Positions 29,040 through 33,211 of a stretch of DNA of 33,211 bases are shown here, one piece after another. The stretch spans positions 1-33,211 of the forward strand of contig JADGAY010000025.1 of assembly GCA_015231775.1 (NCBI GenBank), in the 5' to 3' direction. The notes beneath the pieces are model-generated. The model did not search any database. It was not told where the DNA came from and worked only from the letters and a program-made list of their open reading frames with translations. The stretch comes from Magnetococcales bacterium. Its GTDB lineage: Bacteria > Pseudomonadota > Magnetococcia > Magnetococcales > Magnetaquicoccaceae. Position 1 is the stretch's first letter. The number at the start of each line of letters is the position of its first letter. Made by a program: the position numbers and the translations under genes.

Positions 29040-29420
29040 ATGCCTGCATCACCCGCCACCATCACCCAAACCGGCTTGGCCTGGGCCCTGTCTCGCCTGA
29101 CGGGTCAGGAGGTGGCCGCCAGCCACTTGGCCATCGGCACCGGCTCGACCGCGCCCGCCCCCACGGATACCGCGCTGGCAAACGAGGTCGCGCGCGTCGC
29201 GCTCTCCAATCCCGGCGGTACGATCGTCGGCGACGAAATCCGGTTCGAAGCCGAGTTCCCGCCCGGAACCTACGTCGGCACCGTCAGCGAGGTCGGCCTG
29301 TTCAACGCCGCCACCAGCGGCACCCTGATCGCCCGCGCTCTCAAAGGCCCGTACACCATGGACGACTCCGCCTCGCTGGTGATCACCCTGAGCGTGCAGC
29401 TCCAGGGCGCCACCGCATAA
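29040..29420 (+). CDS. Tail-fibre N-terminal/collar-like protein
   Basis: The ATG at 29040 gives 126 residues. It has the pattern of tail fibre attachment domains of the DUF3751/collar type: an N-terminal helix (ITQTGLAWALSRLTGQ), LAIGTGSTAPAPTDTALANEVARVAL, IRFEAEFPPGTYVGTVSEVGLFNAATSGTLIAR and the final strand SLVITLSVQL. These domains join a fibre to the tail. No good Shine-Dalgarno sequence is visible beyond GGAG at 29030. Confidence 0.65.
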   Translation: MPASPATITQTGLAWALSRLTGQEVAASHLAIGTGSTAPAPTDTALANEVARVALSNPGGTIVGDEIRFEAEFPPGTYVGTVSEVGLFNAATSGTLIARALKGPYTMDDSASLVITLSVQLQGATA

Positions 29421-29434
29421 CCCGGAGAACCGCC

Positions 29435-30373
29435 ATGCCCATGAAGCTCAAAGATCTGGCTAGATCCCTACTGGCCGCCTCGTGCGCTCCGGAGGATCTC
29501 TCTCTCCTTGTCGAAGACGGCGGGGCGTTCCCGGCGCTGTCCGAGGGGGATTACACCTTTCTGACCCTCGCCTCTCCGGAGGGGCGCGAGGTGGTGAAAG
29601 TCATTGCCATCATCGGCAACACCCTGACCGTGCTGCGCGGCCAGGGCGACACCACGCCCCGCGCTTGGCCTGCCGGGGCGCGCATCGAACTGCGCCTGAA
29701 CAGCGCCGTGGTGGGCGAGATGTTTGGACCTGTGGGGCTGCCGGGCCCCCAGGGAGAGACCGGTAGCACCGGACTGCAAGGCATGCAGGGCATTCAGGGT
29801 ATCCAGGGACCAATCGGAGCCACCGGAGCCACCGGGGCGATTGCGGACATGACCACCACCCAAATGGGGGCACTCACCTCCACGCAACTGGGGTCGATCA
29901 CCACCACGGCCATGGCCGGGCTGACCGCCGATCAACTGGCGTCACTCACCACTACGGCCATTGCCGGGCACACGGCCACCCAGATTTCAGCCCTGACCAC
30001 CACCGCACTGGGAGGACTGACCACCACCCAACGCGGAGCCATCGTCACTGGCATGGCCGCGCCGATGGAGATGTTCATGACCACCCCGGCAGACGGCACA
30101 TATCACCTGTCGGCGTCGGCGCGTTTTGCCGGGACCATTGGTTATCTGCGCCAGATTGCCACGTCTGCTGGCACCTGCACCGCTGCCATCAAGATCAACG
30201 GCACATCGGTGACCGGTCTTTCTGCCGTGGCGGTGACCTCCACCCCACAAGACGTGCAGGCCACAGCGGCCAACACGTTTGCCGTTGGGGATGTGTTGAC
30301 CTTGGCGATTTCTGCCAACTCCATCGCGGCCAATCTGCGTTTCACCCTTGATGCGACTCGGACGGGGTTCTGA
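29435..30373 (+). CDS. Tail fibre with collagen-like and TTT-repeat segments
   Basis: The ATG at 29435 (CCGGAGAA upstream) gives 312 residues. A small N-terminal beta domain (1-90) is followed by a collagen-like Gly-X-Y stretch (about 98-134: GPVGLPGPQGETGSTGLQG and on). Next come about six repeats of a roughly 10-residue element with LTTTQxxAL or ITTTAMAGL (about 137-205), which resembles a beta-helical or trimeric stalk. A globular beta-rich C terminus (about 215-312) is a likely tip. Collagen-like stretches trimerise in phage fibres. Confidence 0.8.
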   Translation: MPMKLKDLARSLLAASCAPEDLSLLVEDGGAFPALSEGDYTFLTLASPEGREVVKVIAIIGNTLTVLRGQGDTTPRAWPAGARIELRLNSAVVGEMFGPVGLPGPQGETGSTGLQGMQGIQGIQGPIGATGATGAIADMTTTQMGALTSTQLGSITTTAMAGLTADQLASLTTTAIAGHTATQISALTTTALGGLTTTQRGAIVTGMAAPMEMFMTTPADGTYHLSASARFAGTIGYLRQIATSAGTCTAAIKINGTSVTGLSAVAVTSTPQDVQATAANTFAVGDVLTLAISANSIAANLRFTLDATRTGF

Positions 30374-30375
30374 CC

Positions 30376-32919
30376 ATGGCTTATACGTCGAAGGGTATTT
30401 TCTACGTCAATCCGGAAGCGGGTTCCGATGCGGTCCGGTCGAATCTGGTCCCATCAGCTTATGCCAACAACGGTTCCGGGCTGGTGCGGGTCACCGTGGG
30501 GAGTCTCGGTTCTCCAGCCATCGCCACCGGTGCCGTCGTCGTGATCGCTGGCACGTCCAGCAGCTTGTACGTCGGCACGTGGAAAGTCACCGTGATCGAC
30601 TCGACCACCATCGATTTGCAGGAGTCCACCTACACCTCCAACCCGGCCACGAAAGGCACGGTTATTCCGTGGGGCGGCTCATCGCTGGCGGACGCTTGGT
30701 GCTCCTTCGGGTATACCGCTCACCAGAACCACACCCAGGCGGGTGATGAGGTCCGGGTTATGGCCTCGCCTGCGCCCACAAGCATCGGTTCCGCCACCTG
30801 GACAGGCGGTTCACTGAAGGCAACCGTCAACATCACCTCCAGCACCAACGCAACCCCAATCGCGGTGACCGCCACCGGGCACAGCCTGGTTGATGGTGAC
30901 ACGGTGCTGATCAACGGTCACACCACCAACACCAACGCCAACGGGGTTTGGTTGGTGGCCGGAGTCTCTGGCAGCACATTCCAGCTCACCAATGCGGATG
31001 GCACCAATTCAGTCGGCAACGGCGTTGGTGGGGCCAGTGGCACCTTGCGCAACATCAGCATGCACACGGTGAAACTGGCATCGGCGTTGACTCAGAACGT
31101 GGCCGTGTGCGGCAACCAGGGCCAGAAGACAGCCTGGACCGCTTCGGCCAACGTGACCGCCGATATCTATGCCACGGATTATCGGGAAGGGTTTGGAAGC
31201 TGCCGTTTGCAGATTGCCGCCGGGTTCACCACCGGCCTGGCTGCCTATGTGGCCACCGGCACCCTGGACCTGTCGGCGTATCAGCAGATTTCATTCTGGA
31301 TCAAGCAGACCTCCGGCACCATCGGGGCGCACAATTCGGTTGCCTTGACCCTCTGCACCGGGGCGGATGGCACCGGCGAGGTTCACAACGTACCCATCGA
31401 AAAATATCTGGATTCAGTCGGCAACTGGTGTCATGTGGTCTATGATTTTGCCACCAATCTGAACAGTGCCATCGCGTCGGTCGGCTTCGTGGTCAACACA
31501 GACAACGGCGCACAGACGTTTTTGATCGACAATATTGTTGCCTGCAAGGCCGTGGCCTCCGCCGACAGCCTGACCCATCGCAGCCTGATCAGCAAGAACA
31601 CCACCAACGAACCCTGGTACGCGATTCATAGCATCAATGGTCCGCTGGTGCTGTTGGCCTTTTCGCGCAACGATATTTATGGCGCGTCGCCGCCTCGCGG
31701 GTATGGTCGGACCACGGAGACCGTCACCACCTATAAAAGATCCCCTGCGCGGCCTCCGTGGGGCACACTGTACGAGACAGGTTATACCGGAGTATTCACC
31801 CCGCACAAAACCGGGACCATGGCGAACCCGTCCATTTTCTCCGGTGGATGGGATCGGACCGACATGTCCACCCAGACCGACGAGACCTGGATTGACGGGC
31901 AGTTTGCTGCGGCGAATGGAACGCTTGCGTATAACATTGCCGGGTACACCTATTTCGACAAGCTGAACGCGGTGCGCTGCACGACGGCTTTCAACAATTC
32001 GGGTGTGAATCCTGTCCTTTTCGGAGTTTTTCGCACTGCTGCTTGCCTCAATACCGTAGCGTCAGCAGGAGCGGATACTTGGACATTCGGCACCCTGGAA
32101 ATCACCGGCGGCACGCTGCCTGATTTGAGCGCCAAACAATTCTCGTGCTCCGATCGGCTTGTGCTCGAAAGCTCTCTGGCGGCGTTGTATCTCGCCCCTG
32201 GGCAGAGTTATGGTGATGTGGTGGTGCGAAATGGCGGCGGCGTAGGGGTGTATTTCAATGGTTGGTCACGTATCCGGAGCGTGACAGCGGAGAACAACGC
32301 GAGCTATGGATTGTACACGGTCGGCACGGGCGATGTTGTTTATGGGGGCGGCGCCACGTCAGGAAACGCCGTCGGGGTGCGGTGCAACGCGGTGGGATCC
32401 ATCTTCCTGAACCGAATGACGCTGAACGAAGCCACCAAGGTTTCATGGCAGTCCAACACCGGCAGCCAGATTGTTTTCAGCGGCGCGGAAGGCGGCGACC
32501 AGGCGGTGAATTATCAATATCACCCCGGCGGTCTGGTTGTCAGTCAAACAGCGGTGCGGCATACGGCAACCGGCATTGCCTGGAAGATTTCGCCCACCTC
32601 GACAGCGCTCATTCACCAATATCGGCCACTGCGCATGAGCGTGGCCAAGGTGGCAGTGCGCGCCGACACCCAGGTATCCGCCTCTGTCTGGTTGCGACGG
32701 GACAACACCGGCCTGACGCTGCGCCTGGTGTACAAAGGAGGTCAGATCGCCGGTGCTGCGAGTGACGTGACCGCCAGCATGACCGCCATTGCCGACACCT
32801 GGGAGCATGTCACCATCCAGTTCACACCCACCGAAAACGGGGTGGTGGAGTTGGCGATTGAAGCGTTTGGCGGGACAACCTATAACGGCTATGTGGACGA
32901 TCTGACGGTGAGTCAATGA
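30376..32919 (+). CDS. Large tail spike/fibre protein with FCCH-like domain
   Basis: The 847-residue product lies 2 bases behind the fibre. It begins with GIFYVNPEAGSD, a common spike start. At about 153-235 is a domain resembling the E1 FCCH fold found in many phage tail proteins (TPIAVTATGHSLVDGDTVLING, NANGVWLVAGVSGSTFQLTN). The middle (about 285-395) has carbohydrate-binding-like strands (ISFWIKQTSG...FLIDNIVA). Part of the C-terminal half (about 590-690) reads like a short beta-helix with repeating G-x-V-x elements. The last about 100 residues form another jelly-roll-like module. It probably binds surface sugars; no catalytic motif is recognised. Confidence 0.78.
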   Translation: MAYTSKGIFYVNPEAGSDAVRSNLVPSAYANNGSGLVRVTVGSLGSPAIATGAVVVIAGTSSSLYVGTWKVTVIDSTTIDLQESTYTSNPATKGTVIPWGGSSLADAWCSFGYTAHQNHTQAGDEVRVMASPAPTSIGSATWTGGSLKATVNITSSTNATPIAVTATGHSLVDGDTVLINGHTTNTNANGVWLVAGVSGSTFQLTNADGTNSVGNGVGGASGTLRNISMHTVKLASALTQNVAVCGNQGQKTAWTASANVTADIYATDYREGFGSCRLQIAAGFTTGLAAYVATGTLDLSAYQQISFWIKQTSGTIGAHNSVALTLCTGADGTGEVHNVPIEKYLDSVGNWCHVVYDFATNLNSAIASVGFVVNTDNGAQTFLIDNIVACKAVASADSLTHRSLISKNTTNEPWYAIHSINGPLVLLAFSRNDIYGASPPRGYGRTTETVTTYKRSPARPPWGTLYETGYTGVFTPHKTGTMANPSIFSGGWDRTDMSTQTDETWIDGQFAAANGTLAYNIAGYTYFDKLNAVRCTTAFNNSGVNPVLFGVFRTAACLNTVASAGADTWTFGTLEITGGTLPDLSAKQFSCSDRLVLESSLAALYLAPGQSYGDVVVRNGGGVGVYFNGWSRIRSVTAENNASYGLYTVGTGDVVYGGGATSGNAVGVRCNAVGSIFLNRMTLNEATKVSWQSNTGSQIVFSGAEGGDQAVNYQYHPGGLVVSQTAVRHTATGIAWKISPTSTALIHQYRPLRMSVAKVAVRADTQVSASVWLRRDNTGLTLRLVYKGGQIAGAASDVTASMTAIADTWEHVTIQFTPTENGVVELAIEAFGGTTYNGYVDDLTVSQ

Positions 32920-33068
32920 ACGAAATCGTGGAATGCCTTTTTGAAAACGGTCGCTGGGTCACGCGCGTGAATGTGGGCGAGGAGACCCGGTTCTATTTTT
33001 TCCACAATCGCCCAACGCAAGAAGACGTGGATCTGGAGGTGACCCGTGGCGCTACCCTCGAAGAGTGA
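32916..33068 (+). CDS. Small 50-residue protein after the spike
   Basis: The ATG at 32916 overlaps the spike's stop (ATGA). The product reads MNEIVECLFENGRW and on to ATLEE, with a hydrophobic FYFFH core and an acidic tail. It is too short for a family call, but the overlap with both neighbours and the absence of any stop in 50 codons argue that it is translated. Its place after the fibre suggests a fibre chaperone or adaptor. Confidence 0.55.
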   Translation: MNEIVECLFENGRWVTRVNVGEETRFYFFHNRPTQEDVDLEVTRGATLEE

Positions 33069-33207
33069 CGTTTCCGCCATGGATTATGCCTGGCTGGGCG
33101 AGCCAGCGGCCTTTCTCGTGGCCATGGATGCGGCCTGGATGGGGGAGCCGTTTTTCGGGGTGGATGACCCGGCAGGCGGGTTCATGCGCTGTTGCTGGTG
33201 GGGGTGA
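33046..33207 (+). CDS. Small 53-residue protein with a duplicated motif
   Basis: The GTG at 33046 (GGAGG at 33034-33038) opens a frame that ends with TGA at 33205-33207, close to the right edge. The product contains the same short motif twice: MDYAWLGEPAAF and MDAAWMGEPFFG, 15 residues apart. Short Trp-Gly-Glu-Pro repeats of this type occur in small virion-associated phage proteins near fibre genes; I do not know the function. The start overlaps the preceding gene by 23 bases. Confidence 0.5.
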   Translation: MALPSKSDVSAMDYAWLGEPAAFLVAMDAAWMGEPFFGVDDPAGGFMRCCWWG

Positions 33208-33211
33208 TTCG

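Noticed and set aside
1-33211. CRISPR arrays, tRNA genes, rRNA genes, insertion sequences
   Set aside because: I saw no regularly spaced direct repeats with unique spacers, no tRNA-like cloverleaf, no rRNA sequence and no transposase; the repeats present are inside coding sequence.

Overview
The window is the middle and right part of a transposable (Mu-like) prophage with a siphovirus tail. Every supported gene is on the + strand, and most are joined by ATGA or TAATG stop/start overlaps, so they read as a few long operons. There is no transposase pair, integrase, tRNA or attachment site in view; the transposition genes, if the phage is Mu-like throughout, would lie to the left. The DNA is GC-rich apart from one AT-richer insert at about 4131-6540. 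A GapR-family (DUF2312) protein, a family found mainly in Alphaproteobacteria, suggests an alphaproteobacterial or related host, but the sequence alone does not fix the species.

Region 1 (1-2519) is the early/middle block: an unknown partial gene, a GapR-like DNA-binding protein, a small cysteine-motif protein, GemA (Mu gp16), a Mor-type activator, an unknown gene ending in a perfect 24-bp palindrome, and a DciA-like (DUF721) protein. Region 2 (2520-4130) is a control module. A leader with the layout of the phage P1/P7 C4 antisense RNA, including two collinear blocks complementary to the downstream mRNA, precedes a BRO-N putative antirepressor and a Rha-family protein, and a strong terminator closes it. 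Region 3 (4131-6682) is an AT-richer two-gene cargo: an NdpA/YejK nucleoid-associated protein translationally coupled to a multi-pass membrane protein of unknown family. It is the best candidate here for an undescribed (possibly defence or exclusion) system.

Region 4 (6683-9138) holds a GH108-type endolysin, a small signal-bearing hydrophobic protein, a TraR/DksA zinc finger, a DUF2730-like membrane coiled coil, a small winged-helix-like protein and a DUF3486 small-terminase candidate. Region 5 (9135-17638) is the head: large terminase, portal, a MuF minor head protein with a probable C-terminal nuclease/toxin domain, a 413-bp structured gap, a fused protease-scaffold-capsid protein with a likely internal start, and head-tail joining proteins. 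Region 6 (17650-26105) is a lambda-style tail: terminator, tube, G/GT chaperones with a textbook -1 frameshift signal, tape measure, tail-tip proteins and a large J-like tip protein. Region 7 (26102-33207) is the adsorption end: a seven-bladed propeller, a BppU-like small protein, a protein built from a 165-bp tandem duplication, collagen-like and FCCH-containing fibres, and two tiny end genes.

The phage is thus a mosaic: Mu-type regulation and packaging/head proteins joined to a long flexible-type tail, with an inserted cargo island between the immunity-control genes and lysis.
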